This document shows positions 34,752 through 43,019 of a stretch of 64,000 nt of DNA, in pieces. The notes under the pieces were generated by a model. That model saw only the letters and a program-made list of their open reading frames with translations, did no database searches and was not told the DNA's origin. Origin of the DNA: Neobacillus cucumis (GTDB taxonomy: Bacteria; Bacillota; Bacilli; Bacillales; Cytobacillaceae); assembly GCF_002860255.1 (NCBI RefSeq), contig NZ_PGVE01000017.1, positions 274,810-338,809 on the forward strand, in the 5' to 3' direction. Numbering within the stretch: the stretch's first letter is position 1; each line of letters starts with the position of its first letter. Both the position numbers and the translations under genes were made by a program.

Positions 34752-34994
34752 ATGGATTATAATAGCGCATTACGTCTTGAAGGAAAAATGATTAAATTTA
34801 AAAATAAACAAGGCAATTGGTCAATTGGAAGAGTTCTAAGAGTTAAAAAGAATGGATTAGAAATTGAAGAATTACAATCATTGGAAAGTAGTACTGGATA
34901 TGGATTTGGATTTTGGGGACCAAGACCATTTTGGGGACCTCCTTGTTTCTTTCCGTTTATTGGGATTGAAATTATCCCATTTTTCTTTTGGTGA
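34752..34994 (+). CDS. Hypothetical protein with aromatic/Pro-rich tail, 80 residues
   Basis: An 80-residue protein with a GAAGGGGGGAAG ribosome site. The first 45 residues look like a small beta-rich domain (RLEGKMIKFKNKQGNWSIGR), and the tail is unusual: GYGFGFWGPRPFWGPPCFFP, then hydrophobic residues ending FFFW. The Gly/Phe/Trp/Pro tail recalls spore-coat-type proteins, but I recognise no family. Ends at terminator 35036-35069. Confidence 0.7.
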   Translation: MDYNSALRLEGKMIKFKNKQGNWSIGRVLRVKKNGLEIEELQSLESSTGYGFGFWGPRPFWGPPCFFPFIGIEIIPFFFW

Positions 34995-35035
34995 GATAAG
35001 GATAAAAAAGATTAAACCCTATTGAAATATCATTA

Positions 35036-35069
35036 AAAAGAGGATCCACTAATAAGCTGGTCCTCTTTT
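35036..35069. terminator. Bidirectional terminator
   Basis: AAAAGAGGA/TCCTCTTTT stem between converging genes (34752-34994 and DUF3231 copy 2). Confidence 0.85.
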
Positions 35070-35087
35070 CACTTAAGATACTTGTAG

Positions 35088-36062
35088 TCATATTTCATTT
35101 TTAGGCGGGCTCTCAATCCAGCCTCGTTTGATTAACAGATCCATTCCGTCCTCACCATAAAGTATTGCTTCCCCAATTATTTTTATGAATTTAAAAGCTA
35201 AATCTTTCCGAAAAACCGCTGCTAAATCACTGCCATAGATTCCAATTGCCCCAGAACCCATTTGAGCAACATGTACAAGGATTAGCTTTTCTGAATATGG
35301 AGATATCGTTGAATCCATTACCTCATTGTGAAGAGGAAGTGGAGGCTCCAAGTTTTCATTTATTAATACTTGATGCATATCCCCAATAATTTTGTTCGCA
35401 TTTTTAATGCCGCGTTCTAAAAATTTTTTAATCTCCTGATCTTTGGTCACTTTGCTCAACCCAATTAATAATGTCTTACTTATTTCATTTCGATACGCAG
35501 TTCCATGTACTCTAAGAATTTCTTCTGCATTTAAAGGGCGTTTAATCCCAGCCCAATTACCAAGGTAATTATTATGTTTAATAAATTCTATCTTTTTGGG
35601 GATAGGAAGTTCCGGAGGCTGTGGAAATAAATTCTTGTTTTTTAGTATCTCTGTACTTTTATTATATAAGTTCTTGTAATCCTCAAAAGCCTCATACCAT
35701 ATCTTTAATAGTTCTTTATTCTCTGTCTGTTCAATTGCCTGAGGTAATGTTCTGAAACCAAGCTTAGACATTTCATTTATGTAATAAAGATAATAATTAT
35801 CAGTAAATAAAGCAGGGGCTTGTTGATTTACATGATCTTGAACAGCAAATCCTTTTGGGATGGGATGTTGTACCTCCTCGTAAAATTCAGCAATTTTCTG
35901 CACATACTTTATACTTATTTCTAAACCTAAGGAAAGGGCGGACTTTATTTCTTCATCCTTACATGTCTGAATCATTGGAATTTTAATTGGTATTAATAAA
36001 TTCTCAATCATATACACTTTCCAAAGATTAGCTAAATCACTGACTGAAAGCTTATTTTTCAT
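35088..36062 (-). CDS. DUF3231 family protein (copy 2)
   Basis: A 324-residue, two-half helical protein like copy 1: LSVSDLANLWKVYMIENLLI near the start, HPIPKGFAVQDHVNQQAP near 64-81, RPLNAEEILRVHGTAYRNEI near 173-192, and SPYSEKLILVHVAQMGSGAI near 252-271, with the LLIKRGWIESPP end. I chose ATG 36062, eleven bases after AAAGGAG; a TTG at 36071 would be too near. Ferritin-like fold inferred; role unknown, probably spore-associated. Confidence 0.88.
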   Translation of the reverse strand: MKNKLSVSDLANLWKVYMIENLLIPIKIPMIQTCKDEEIKSALSLGLEISIKYVQKIAEFYEEVQHPIPKGFAVQDHVNQQAPALFTDNYYLYYINEMSKLGFRTLPQAIEQTENKELLKIWYEAFEDYKNLYNKSTEILKNKNLFPQPPELPIPKKIEFIKHNNYLGNWAGIKRPLNAEEILRVHGTAYRNEISKTLLIGLSKVTKDQEIKKFLERGIKNANKIIGDMHQVLINENLEPPLPLHNEVMDSTISPYSEKLILVHVAQMGSGAIGIYGSDLAAVFRKDLAFKFIKIIGEAILYGEDGMDLLIKRGWIESPPKNEI

Positions 36063-36164
36063 GTGATTCAATTCTCCTTTAAGGCGGACCTTCTAATTAG
36101 ATCACTGTTATATATATTTTTTCTAAGGACCTTAATTCTATTCTAGTTTATTAAATCTTGCTGT

Positions 36165-36320
36165 TTGAAAAAAAGGTAGAAAATGGTATAATTTTTGCTG
36201 ATTTTGTTTAATCATGAGGTGTGCGTAAGCTGTTAATAGAGAAATTAAAGGGCGTTTTATCAAAATCAGTATGTAAATAAAAAAAGCAATGCAGATTATT
36301 GATTGCATTGCCTTTTTTGC
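36165..36320 (+). ncRNA. Candidate small RNA (promoter to terminator)
   Basis: TTGAAA (36165-36170), a 16-bp spacer and TATAAT (36187-36192) predict a start near 36199. The next strong terminator on the + strand is GCAATGCA/TGCATTGC with TTTTTT ending at about 36318. The transcript would be about 120 nt with no convincing reading frame. The same hairpin also ends the minus-strand DoxX gene, so only the promoter is specific evidence. Confidence 0.3.
36286..36318. terminator. Bidirectional terminator downstream of DoxX gene
   Basis: GCAATGCA/TGCATTGC stem with T runs on both strands. Confidence 0.9.
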
Positions 36321-36327
36321 TTTTATT

Positions 36328-36843
36328 TTATGCACTGGCTTTATGTTTTACATTACCAGTTTCTTTTTTAGCCATTTTTCTGATGAAAGGTACTACCCAA
36401 CGGTCTAAACCAATTCTCCCAGCGTTGTAGCCAGCAGTTAGGATTATAAAGCCAAGGAAGATGTCTCTTGGGTTATGAGATACTGTACCTGCTAGGAAGA
36501 AAGAGAAATTCATTACTAAACCAAAGAACATTGCAGTTGTTGTTAAGCAGCCAAGTATTAAACCTAAACCAATTAAAGTTTCGCCCCAAGGTACAAGAAC
36601 GTTAAAAACATCAACATTGGGCAATGCAATATGCTTCAGGAAGTCCACATACCAGCCAAATACGACTGCGCCATCTGGCCCTTTTACTGGATTTGCAATA
36701 GCTCCTTTTAAGAAACCAGAAGCGTCAAATCCTCCTGTTAATTTGTGAAAACCTGCTGTGAACCAAGAATAGCCAAGATATAATCTTAAAACAGTTAGGA
36801 TAACTGCTGCCGTTTTATTCTCTCTTAAGAATTTGTTAAACAT
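36328..36843 (-). CDS. DoxX family membrane protein
   Basis: A 171-residue membrane protein with four predicted helices. LRLYLGYSWFTAGFHKLTGG near residues 19-38, PWGETLIGLGLILGCLTTTA near 85-104 and ILTAGYNAGRIGLDRW near 134-149 match the DoxX/TQO small subunit family, linked in some bacteria to thiosulphate oxidation or redox stress. Here it has no partner. ATG 36843 is preceded on its strand by AGAAGGGCGG. The terminator at 36286-36318 follows. Confidence 0.88.
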   Translation of the reverse strand: MFNKFLRENKTAAVILTVLRLYLGYSWFTAGFHKLTGGFDASGFLKGAIANPVKGPDGAVVFGWYVDFLKHIALPNVDVFNVLVPWGETLIGLGLILGCLTTTAMFFGLVMNFSFFLAGTVSHNPRDIFLGFIILTAGYNAGRIGLDRWVVPFIRKMAKKETGNVKHKASA

Positions 36844-37225
36844 AAATGATTCCGCCCTTCTTTTATTTTTTGTTCTTTATGGTTATAATATATACCTTTT
36901 AGAAGTAAATAACATGGCTATAGTAATAAGTTCACAGTTTGTTAGAAATGTTTTGACAGAAATTTGAATTAGAATGGAACTGAGTACAAAAGCACAGGCC
37001 ACACTCATTTAGAGTGCAGCCTGTGCTTTTTAACCGTCTAATTCTATAAACTCCAGAGGATTATTTCAATGTGTGCTTTTTCATTTTTACTAACAACCAA
37101 TAATCACTCTTTTTTTAGATTATACATAAATCAGATTGATTTTTTACAAAAATCTCCACCTATTTATAAATATTTTTCAAGCTTCTCCTAACAATAGTAA
37201 AAAAGGAAAATTGGGGGAATGTGCA
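36844..37225. other. Intergenic region with an orphan hairpin
   Basis: Divergent intergenic stretch between DoxX (minus) and the YIEGIA gene (plus). At 36988-37032 it holds a very stable terminator-like hairpin, AAAAGCACAGGC/GCCTGTGCTTTT with an inner CACTC/GAGTG stem. A TTGACA occurs at about 36954-36959, without a good -10. No gene is seen. Confidence 0.5.
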
Positions 37226-38134
37226 ATGGGAGGTCCATTAGCAAGGGATCAGGTTATTTTAATTTTAACCGCACTGATCATTGGGACAATCGCACGTATT
37301 ATTACAATAAAAGAAGATTTCAGACAGTATCCTAGCTATCCTAATGGCTACCTAATTCATATGCTATTAGGGTTTGTTGCGGCAGCGTTGGGGGCGGTAG
37401 CGATTCCTGCATTAATGACGAAAAACTTCATAGCGGTTACGTTCTTAACATTAGCTATCCAGCAATTTCGCGATGTCAGAAAATCTGAACGGGACAGCTT
37501 AAAGGATTTAGAAAACACGGAATTTGCGTATCGTGGTGAGGCCTATATTGATGGAATATCGAAAACATTTGAGTCGAGAAATTATTTTTCTTTAATCGTA
37601 GCATTAGGTACGGGCATTACGATCCAGATTGTTAACAGTAAATCCGACTTAATTAATATCATATCTGGGGCCATAGTGGGTTTTATTCTTATTTATCTTT
37701 TGAAACGTTTTTCGAAAGGAAAAACGATTGGTGATATTGCTGAAGTGAAAGAAGGGAAAATTGAAGTTAAAAACCATGAGCTGTTTGTAGATGGTATTTA
37801 TGTCTCAAATCTTCTTGGAACGGAAAATGCTTCGAAATTGTTTCAAGAGGAAGGGATGGCTGCAGTGATTTATCCGAAGAAGGAACATACACGGGTTACC
37901 TTAGAGAATTTTGGACAAAGGCAAGCTGCCTTGTTTGAAGCGACGAAAACCTTAGGCGTGAAGCGCTACCATTTTACTCGCAGGGATTTTAACGATGGAC
38001 GTGTGGTCATTACTTTAGTGCCAATCATTCGGGACATAGATGGGTTAATAGAAGTAGTAAAGAAAACCCCTCTGCTTGAGAGCAGCAAGAAGAGTCCGTC
38101 TGTAATGAAAACAAATATGGTCGGGAGGGAGTAA
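37226..38134 (+). CDS. YIEGIA family membrane protein
   Basis: A 302-residue protein with four or five predicted membrane helices; the family name motif is present as AYIDGIS near residue 105. MGGPLARDQVILILTALIIG begins the protein, and HMLLGFVAAALGAVAIPALM and NIISGAIVGFILIYLLKRFS are other helices; the C-terminal third is soluble (EHTRVTLENFGQRQAALFEA). The family is restricted to spore formers and acts in sporulation. Start ATG 37226 has GGGGGA; the upstream ATG at 37136 lacks a ribosome site. The next gene, its small partner, starts 2 bp after the stop. Confidence 0.9.
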   Translation: MGGPLARDQVILILTALIIGTIARIITIKEDFRQYPSYPNGYLIHMLLGFVAAALGAVAIPALMTKNFIAVTFLTLAIQQFRDVRKSERDSLKDLENTEFAYRGEAYIDGISKTFESRNYFSLIVALGTGITIQIVNSKSDLINIISGAIVGFILIYLLKRFSKGKTIGDIAEVKEGKIEVKNHELFVDGIYVSNLLGTENASKLFQEEGMAAVIYPKKEHTRVTLENFGQRQAALFEATKTLGVKRYHFTRRDFNDGRVVITLVPIIRDIDGLIEVVKKTPLLESSKKSPSVMKTNMVGRE

Positions 38135-38136
38135 CT

Positions 38137-38343
38137 TTGGGACGTGAAGCAGGTACAAAAGTGAATTATGATGTTCTCGCTCTTGTAACATTAAATAAGG
38201 ACCGAATCTTGGGCGGAAAGCAGTTGACGTTGCTTGCCAACGATGTAGAAGAGCAAAAAACGATGACGGCTGATATTGCCAAAGCGCTGAAAGCGGATGT
38301 GGTAAAGATGACTTCCGGGGATTATTTGGTTATAAGAGGATAA
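38137..38343 (+). CDS. Capping complex subunit for YIEGIA
   Basis: A 68-residue protein following the YIEGIA gene by 2 bp with a TTG start; GGGAGGGAGTAAC provides the ribosome site from the end of the first gene. NYDVLALVTLNKDRILGGKQ then LLANDVEEQKTMTADIAKAL is the conserved small partner of YIEGIA proteins in Bacillus. Coupled translation and the terminator at 38356-38390 show the pair is one unit. Confidence 0.88.
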   Translation: MGREAGTKVNYDVLALVTLNKDRILGGKQLTLLANDVEEQKTMTADIAKALKADVVKMTSGDYLVIRG

Positions 38344-38355
38344 TATGGAACTAAG

Positions 38356-38390
38356 CCTTTGCCTTTGCTAATATAAGGTAAAGGTTTTTT
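38356..38390 (+). terminator. Intrinsic terminator after YIEGIA pair
   Basis: CCTTTGCCTT/AAGGTAAAGG stem followed by TTTTTT. Confidence 0.8.
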
Positions 38391-38406
38391 GGGGGAAGAG
38401 ATTAGT

Positions 38407-38703
38407 ATGATTTTAGAAGCAGCCATGCTACAAGTTACGAAGGGACGAGAAGAAGAATTTGAGAAAGCATTTCGTCAGGCATCGGTCATTATTTCTTCTA
38501 TGCAAGGTTACATCACTCACGAATTACAGCGTTGTTTAGAAGTGGAGGGAAAATATTTACTACTTGTAAGGTGGGAAACATTAGAACATCATACAATAGG
38601 ATTTAGAGGGTCTAACGAATATCAAGAATGGAAAAAGCTATTGCATCATTTTTATGACCCATTTCCTGTCGTTGAACATTTCGAGAAAATACAACTTTTA
38701 TAG
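38407..38703 (+). CDS. Antibiotic biosynthesis monooxygenase (ABM) fold protein
   Basis: A 98-residue dimeric alpha/beta-barrel protein: LEAAMLQVTKGREEEFEKAF, then GYITHELQRCLEVEGKYLLL and FRGSNEYQEWKKLLHHFY. This fold covers small cofactor-free monooxygenases and some haem-degrading enzymes; the Asn/Trp/His signature of IsdG-type haem oxygenases is not clearly complete, so the general call is kept. ATG 38407 has GGGGGAAGAG upstream. Close to, but not clearly cotranscribed with, the methyltransferase gene. Confidence 0.8.
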   Translation: MILEAAMLQVTKGREEEFEKAFRQASVIISSMQGYITHELQRCLEVEGKYLLLVRWETLEHHTIGFRGSNEYQEWKKLLHHFYDPFPVVEHFEKIQLL

Positions 38704-38785
38704 AAGCATAGTTTAAAAATGATGGTTATTATTTCCAACTCTTTATGTTAAAATCAATTTAATTCTTTTATAGAGGTGAGTTTAG

Positions 38786-39502
38786 TTGAGTAGAGCCGAG
38801 CAGAGTATTAAATTGAATTTGGAACGAATCGTTTTTATCGGACGGACATTTGAAGAGTATGTAAACATGTTCTCCCTTTCAGTTGATGAACTAAAAGGGA
38901 AGAAAGTCCTTGATTGTCCCTCAGGGGCTTGTTCTTTTACAGCGGTTGGCAACCAAATAGGGTTAGATGTAACAGCGTGTGACATCGCTTATTATCATTC
39001 GACTGAGGACTTAAAAAATAAAGGTCTTCAAGACATTGAACACACGATGGAGCAAATGGAAAAATCGAAGGGGAATTTTATTTGGAATTACTTCGAAAAT
39101 ATTGAAGAGCTCAGGAACCATCGTTTAACTGCTTTAACTGATTGTACCAGCCATATGAAGGACTCAAGTGATAGATATGTTCCAGTAACACTACCTACTT
39201 TGCCTTTTAAGGATGAAGAATTTGACGTCATTCTATCAGCCCATTTTCTTTTTATGTATGCCGACCGCCTAGATTTCGGATTTCATATTAAAACGTTAGA
39301 TGAGTTATTAAGAGTCAGTAAAAACGAAATTAGGATTTTTCCTTTAGTCGATTTAGAGGGAAAGCGATATAAATATTTAGATGATGTAATAAACTATCTC
39401 GCTAATCAAGGCTGCTTTGTTAAAGAGGTTAAAGTACCCTATGAATTTCAAATGAATGCAAACTTAATGTTACAAATTAAGAAGGCGATCAATGTTAGCT
39501 AG
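38786..39502 (+). CDS. SAM-dependent methyltransferase
   Basis: A 238-residue class I methyltransferase. The SAM-binding motif I is KKVLDCPSGACSFTAVGNQI near residues 39-58, motif post-I VTACDIAYY near 61-69, and LPFKDEEFDVILSAHFLFMY near 138-157 corresponds to motifs III-IV. TTG start after AGAGGTGAG. The last codons overlap the DUF523 region only by the upstream-extended frame; with ATG 39513 for DUF523 the genes are 10 bp apart and likely cotranscribed. Substrate unknown. Confidence 0.85.
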   Translation: MSRAEQSIKLNLERIVFIGRTFEEYVNMFSLSVDELKGKKVLDCPSGACSFTAVGNQIGLDVTACDIAYYHSTEDLKNKGLQDIEHTMEQMEKSKGNFIWNYFENIEELRNHRLTALTDCTSHMKDSSDRYVPVTLPTLPFKDEEFDVILSAHFLFMYADRLDFGFHIKTLDELLRVSKNEIRIFPLVDLEGKRYKYLDDVINYLANQGCFVKEVKVPYEFQMNANLMLQIKKAINVS

Positions 39503-39512
39503 AGGTGATTGG

Positions 39513-39980
39513 ATGATTTTAGTAAGCTCCTGTTTAGCCGGATTAAATGTAAGATACAATGGAACTCATTGTCTAGATGATAAAATACGTGAATTAATAG
39601 AAACAAAACAAGCGGTGACGGTTTGTCCTGAAATCCTAGGTGGTTTATCAACACCACGAGAACCGGCAGAGATTATAGGGGGGAATGGGGGAGATGTGCT
39701 CGACGGTAAAGCAAAAGTGGTTGATCAATCTGGTAATGATGTCACTGAACCATTTGTAAAAGGAGCTTATACTGCACTAAGAACAGCCCTGGAATTAGAT
39801 GCAAAAGTGGTTGTGTTAAAGGAAAATAGCCCCTCCTGTGGTAGTTCAATGATTTATAATGGGGAATTTACAGGAACCAAGATGATTGGAGAGGGAGTAA
39901 CTGCCTCTTTATTTAGAAGATATGGAATAAAAGTAATTTCAGAAGAAAATCTAGCTGATTTCTTAGATAAGATAAAATAA
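39513..39980 (+). CDS. DUF523 family protein
   Basis: A 155-residue protein with LVSSCLAGLNVRYNGTH at the start, CPEILGGLSTPREPAEI near 38-54 and LKENSPSCGSSMIYNGEF near 102-119. Conserved cysteines in SCLAG, CPE and SPSCG are DUF523 hallmarks; a link of this family to sulphur chemistry and Fe-S binding is known for a 2-thiouracil desulphidase homologue. ATG 39513 has AGAGGTG six bases upstream. It follows the methyltransferase gene and ends at terminator 40004-40041. Confidence 0.88.
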   Translation: MILVSSCLAGLNVRYNGTHCLDDKIRELIETKQAVTVCPEILGGLSTPREPAEIIGGNGGDVLDGKAKVVDQSGNDVTEPFVKGAYTALRTALELDAKVVVLKENSPSCGSSMIYNGEFTGTKMIGEGVTASLFRRYGIKVISEENLADFLDKIK

Positions 39981-40003
39981 CGGATTCGTCGCTTCGAATT
40001 AAA

Positions 40004-40041
40004 TACGCAGTGTTTATGTATTACGGCCAAAACACTGCGTA
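40004..40041. terminator. Bidirectional terminator between DUF523 and GNAT genes
   Basis: TACGCAGTGTTT/AAACACTGCGTA stem between converging genes. Confidence 0.88.
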
Positions 40042-40049
40042 GAGCTTTC

Positions 40050-40451
40050 CTATTTCTTCCGAGGAATGATATACCCATTATTGACTGTATCAAACCCAAT
40101 ATGCGGATAGTATTCCATCGCAATTGGCGAGGCTAACAACAATAATGTTACTTCTTCACCAATTTGCTCTTGAACCAATCGAATTAATTCCCTGCCAATT
40201 CCTCGTTTTTGATAGTCGTTATCAACCGCTAAATCAGACAAATAACAGCAGTAGCTGAAATCCGTAATGGCTCGAGCAACTCCGACTAGTTTTTCATTTT
40301 CCCAAGCAGTAACAAGAATATCTGCATTCTCAATCATTTTTTGCAAACGATTTAAATCCTCGTAAGGTCTTCTAAGTCCTGACATTCTAAATACAGCTGA
40401 TAATTCTTCCGGATTTATCTTTGCATCCAGTTTAAAGTATATATTTTCCAT
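40050..40451 (-). CDS. GNAT family N-acetyltransferase
   Basis: A 133-residue GNAT protein: acetyl-CoA loop NDYQKRGIGRELIRL near 75-89 (Q-x-x-G-x-G/A), preceded by YLSDLAVDN, and a late YYPHIGFDTVNNG. Acceptor unknown. ATG 40451 with GGGGTGAGG is preferred; a GTG at 40463 would add four residues. Divergent from the MocR-type gene at 40570, with promoters in between. Confidence 0.88.
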   Translation of the reverse strand: MENIYFKLDAKINPEELSAVFRMSGLRRPYEDLNRLQKMIENADILVTAWENEKLVGVARAITDFSYCCYLSDLAVDNDYQKRGIGRELIRLVQEQIGEEVTLLLLASPIAMEYYPHIGFDTVNNGYIIPRKK

Positions 40452-40569
40452 TTTATTCCTCACCCCTTCATTCTTTCTACGTCTGATTATAAATAATAGC
40501 TGATATGCCTAAAAGGGTCAGTTATAATATATTTAACCATGCCAGTTTTTTAAAAAGAGGGGACCTAAA

Positions 40570-41982
40570 ATGATGGAGATTACTCTAGTTTTAGAGAATG
40601 AAAGTAAAGAACCACTATACTTGCAGCTCTATAAATATTTTAAACAAGAGATACAAAGTGGAAGAATTGAAACAGGGGTCATGCTGCCTTCCAAAAGAAA
40701 ACTATCTCTCCATCTTGGGGTCAGCCAAAATACTGTCGAAACCGCATACCAACAATTATTGGCCGAAGGATATGTAGACAGTAGGCCGAGAAAAGGGATT
40801 TTTGTAAAAGAAATACATAGTGATCTCATTTTGACCTCTAATGAAATCTTAACTCCTACTAAGAGGATTCCAAAACGAGATAGTGACATCTGTCTTGTTG
40901 ATTTTAGCCATGGAAAAATTGCTCTTGACCATTTTCCTTTTACCCATTGGAGAAGGTTAACCATTCAAAGTCTATTTGAAGATGAAAGTTCTTTTTTCTT
41001 AAACGGAGAATATCAGGGTGAATATCATCTTCGAGAAGAAATTGCCAGATACTTATACCAATCAAGGGGAGTGAGGTGTTCCACTGAACAAGTTATTATA
41101 GGGGCAGGTACTCAATATTTAATTGGATTTTTAACTATGATCATTGGGCGAGAAGCCATTTTTTCCATGGAGGACCCTGGTTACCATCGAACAAGGGAGG
41201 CTTTTAAAGATCAAGGAGTGAACTTAATCCCTATTTCTCTTGATGATGAAGGAATGAATATGAAACAGTTATACGCGAGTAACGCTCAAATAACCTATGT
41301 CACTCCATCACATCAATTTCCAATGGGGATGGTCATGCCCATTACAAGAAGACTCGAGTTATTAAAATGGGCAGGAGAAGAAGAGAATCGGTTTATTATT
41401 GAAGATGATTATGATGGGGAATTTCGCTATAAGGGGAAACCGATTCCTTCCCTTCAAGGACTAGATCCTAACGGAAAGGTGATTTACTTAGGGACCTTTT
41501 CCAAATCATTGATCCCCTCCATACGAATTAACTATATCGTTTTGCCCAAAATTTTACTTGCAAAATATAACGAACATTTTACCCTTTATAAGCAGACCGT
41601 TTCCCGTCTGCACCAGCATACTTTATGGTTATTTATGAGGGAGGGCCATTGGGAAAGGCATCTCAATAAAATGCGAACGGTTTATCGGAAACGGCAACAA
41701 TCATTAATTAGTTCTATCAAGAAAAATATGGGTGATCAAGTCACCATTATTGGCGATGATTCCGGATTGCACATATTATTACGCGTTTATAATGCCATGT
41801 CAGAAAAAGAATTAATAGCAAAAGCCCAAAAATATCAAGTCAAAGTTTATCCTACTTCCGTTTATTTCGAGGATTCCTGCTCCAACCATGTACCGATGAT
41901 CTTATTAGGATTCGGCGGGCTGACAGAGAGTGAAATCGATCAAGGTATTCTATTATTGAAAAAGGCTTGGAACTTATCATAG
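40570..41982 (+). CDS. MocR/GabR-type PLP-dependent transcription regulator
   Basis: A 470-residue fusion: a GntR winged helix-turn-helix (residues about 12-80; PLYLQLYKYFKQEIQSGRIE, then LPSKRKLSLHLGVSQNTVET) joined to a type I aminotransferase-like domain. PLP lysine region is YLGTFSKSLIPSIRINYIVL near 308-327, with IIEDDYDGEFRY near 277-288. MocR regulators include GabR (GABA), PdxR (vitamin B6) and others; the effector and target are not evident, but the divergent GNAT gene 100 bp away is a natural target candidate. Its terminator overlaps the stop codon region. Confidence 0.9.
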   Translation: MMEITLVLENESKEPLYLQLYKYFKQEIQSGRIETGVMLPSKRKLSLHLGVSQNTVETAYQQLLAEGYVDSRPRKGIFVKEIHSDLILTSNEILTPTKRIPKRDSDICLVDFSHGKIALDHFPFTHWRRLTIQSLFEDESSFFLNGEYQGEYHLREEIARYLYQSRGVRCSTEQVIIGAGTQYLIGFLTMIIGREAIFSMEDPGYHRTREAFKDQGVNLIPISLDDEGMNMKQLYASNAQITYVTPSHQFPMGMVMPITRRLELLKWAGEEENRFIIEDDYDGEFRYKGKPIPSLQGLDPNGKVIYLGTFSKSLIPSIRINYIVLPKILLAKYNEHFTLYKQTVSRLHQHTLWLFMREGHWERHLNKMRTVYRKRQQSLISSIKKNMGDQVTIIGDDSGLHILLRVYNAMSEKELIAKAQKYQVKVYPTSVYFEDSCSNHVPMILLGFGGLTESEIDQGILLLKKAWNLS

Positions 41983-42000
41983 TTTCCAAGCCTTGCTTTT
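41962..42000. terminator. Bidirectional terminator at end of MocR-type and deacetylase genes
   Basis: AAGGCTTGGAA/TTCCAAGCCTT stem, then GCTTTTATTT; it starts inside the last codons of the MocR-type gene. Confidence 0.85.
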
Positions 42001-42700
42001 ATTTCATTTCCTGAAGTTCATTTACCGTAATAAATTGGTATCCTTCTTTTGACAGAGATTGTAAGATCCCTTTGATAGTTTTTAATTCTTCACCCGTTTG
42101 GTCATACATAGGGTGGATCAAAATGATGGAACCAGACTTTACATTTTTTTTAACATATTTCACTTTGTCCTCTGCTCTGGAATAGTAGCTATCTGGTTCT
42201 ATATTCCAAGTAATCGTATCCCGATGATGCTTGGATAAGTAATAAGGGAGTCCTACAAGCTTCTTTCCATTCGGCGGCCGAAAATCTATCTGACCTTGGT
42301 AGCCAGCTTTTCGAATCTGTTTATCTGTCTTTTCTATTTCTTCTTTAATGTAAGCTGGAGATTTGAAAATCATTCGTTGGTGGGAATAAGTATGGTTTCC
42401 AATTTGGTGCCCTGCACTTGCAATCATTTTTGCTTCATCAGGATATTTATCTATTTCATTTCCGATAAGAAAAAAGGTCGCTTTTGCCTGGTACTCCTTT
42501 AATAAGGGGAGAATTTTTTCTACATTTTTTGTTGGCCCATCATCGAAGGTCAGAGCGACTACTTTTTGGTTGGTTTTTACCTGATCTGTGAGTCCGCCAA
42601 ACACCTGGAATGTTCTTGAGTTCATTAATTTATATGCACTAAGTAGTAGTAGGAAAACAAATAGAATGGCCGTTCCAATTATTATTATTCTCTTTTTCAT
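41999..42700 (-). CDS. Polysaccharide deacetylase (NodB domain)
   Basis: A 233-residue membrane-anchored or secreted enzyme: a basic N-terminus and one hydrophobic helix (about 4-22, IIIIGTAILFVFLLLLSAYK), then the NodB domain with TFDDGP (about 51-56, metal Asp), NHTYSH (about 97-102, the H-x3-H metal site) and RPPNGK (about 140-145), and ILIHPMYD (about 194-201). It would deacetylate an N-acetylated glycan such as peptidoglycan or chitin-like polymers outside the cell. The small ORF at 42704-42877 precedes it with only three bases between. Confidence 0.9.
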   Translation of the reverse strand: MKKRIIIIGTAILFVFLLLLSAYKLMNSRTFQVFGGLTDQVKTNQKVVALTFDDGPTKNVEKILPLLKEYQAKATFFLIGNEIDKYPDEAKMIASAGHQIGNHTYSHQRMIFKSPAYIKEEIEKTDKQIRKAGYQGQIDFRPPNGKKLVGLPYYLSKHHRDTITWNIEPDSYYSRAEDKVKYVKKNVKSGSIILIHPMYDQTGEELKTIKGILQSLSKEGYQFITVNELQEMK

Positions 42701-42703
42701 TAT

Positions 42704-42877
42704 TTAGCCTTTCTTATAATGATTTAGGAAAGTAATCCTGAACCTCACTGGATCATACTTCTGTTTCATTAGGATACCAGAAATAGGTGAAACATCAAAA
42801 TGTACATCCTGCAGATAGGCCACTGGTTCTTCGGTATAAAATATCACATGATAATAAAGAATAAACGTTTTTCTCAT
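42704..42877 (-). CDS. Small protein upstream of deacetylase, 57 residues
   Basis: A minus-strand frame of 57 residues: MRKTFILYYHVIFYTEEPVA, then YLQDVHFDVSPISGILMKQK and RFRITFLNHYKKG. Its stop lies three bases before the deacetylase ATG, so it could be translated first and coupled to it. The ribosome site (AGAGTTG) is weak, and no family is recognised, so it may be a short gene or a leader frame. It accounts for most of the 319-bp gap before the next plus-strand gene. Confidence 0.45.
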   Translation of the reverse strand: MRKTFILYYHVIFYTEEPVAYLQDVHFDVSPISGILMKQKYDPVRFRITFLNHYKKG

Positions 42878-43019
42878 TTTATCAACTCTATTTTTATAGA
42901 CGAATGATTAGGCTTCAAGTTCCAATAAATTTTGGAATTCATGAACTTAAAGGTCTTTTTGGGGAATAAATAATTTCTATAAATTGGATACTAATACAAA
43001 AAAAGTCGGAGGTTTCTAC

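Noticed and set aside
36138..36335. 65-codon minus-strand frame after the DoxX gene
   Set aside because: It reads straight through the DoxX terminator hairpin, has no ribosome site and overlaps the DoxX 3' end.
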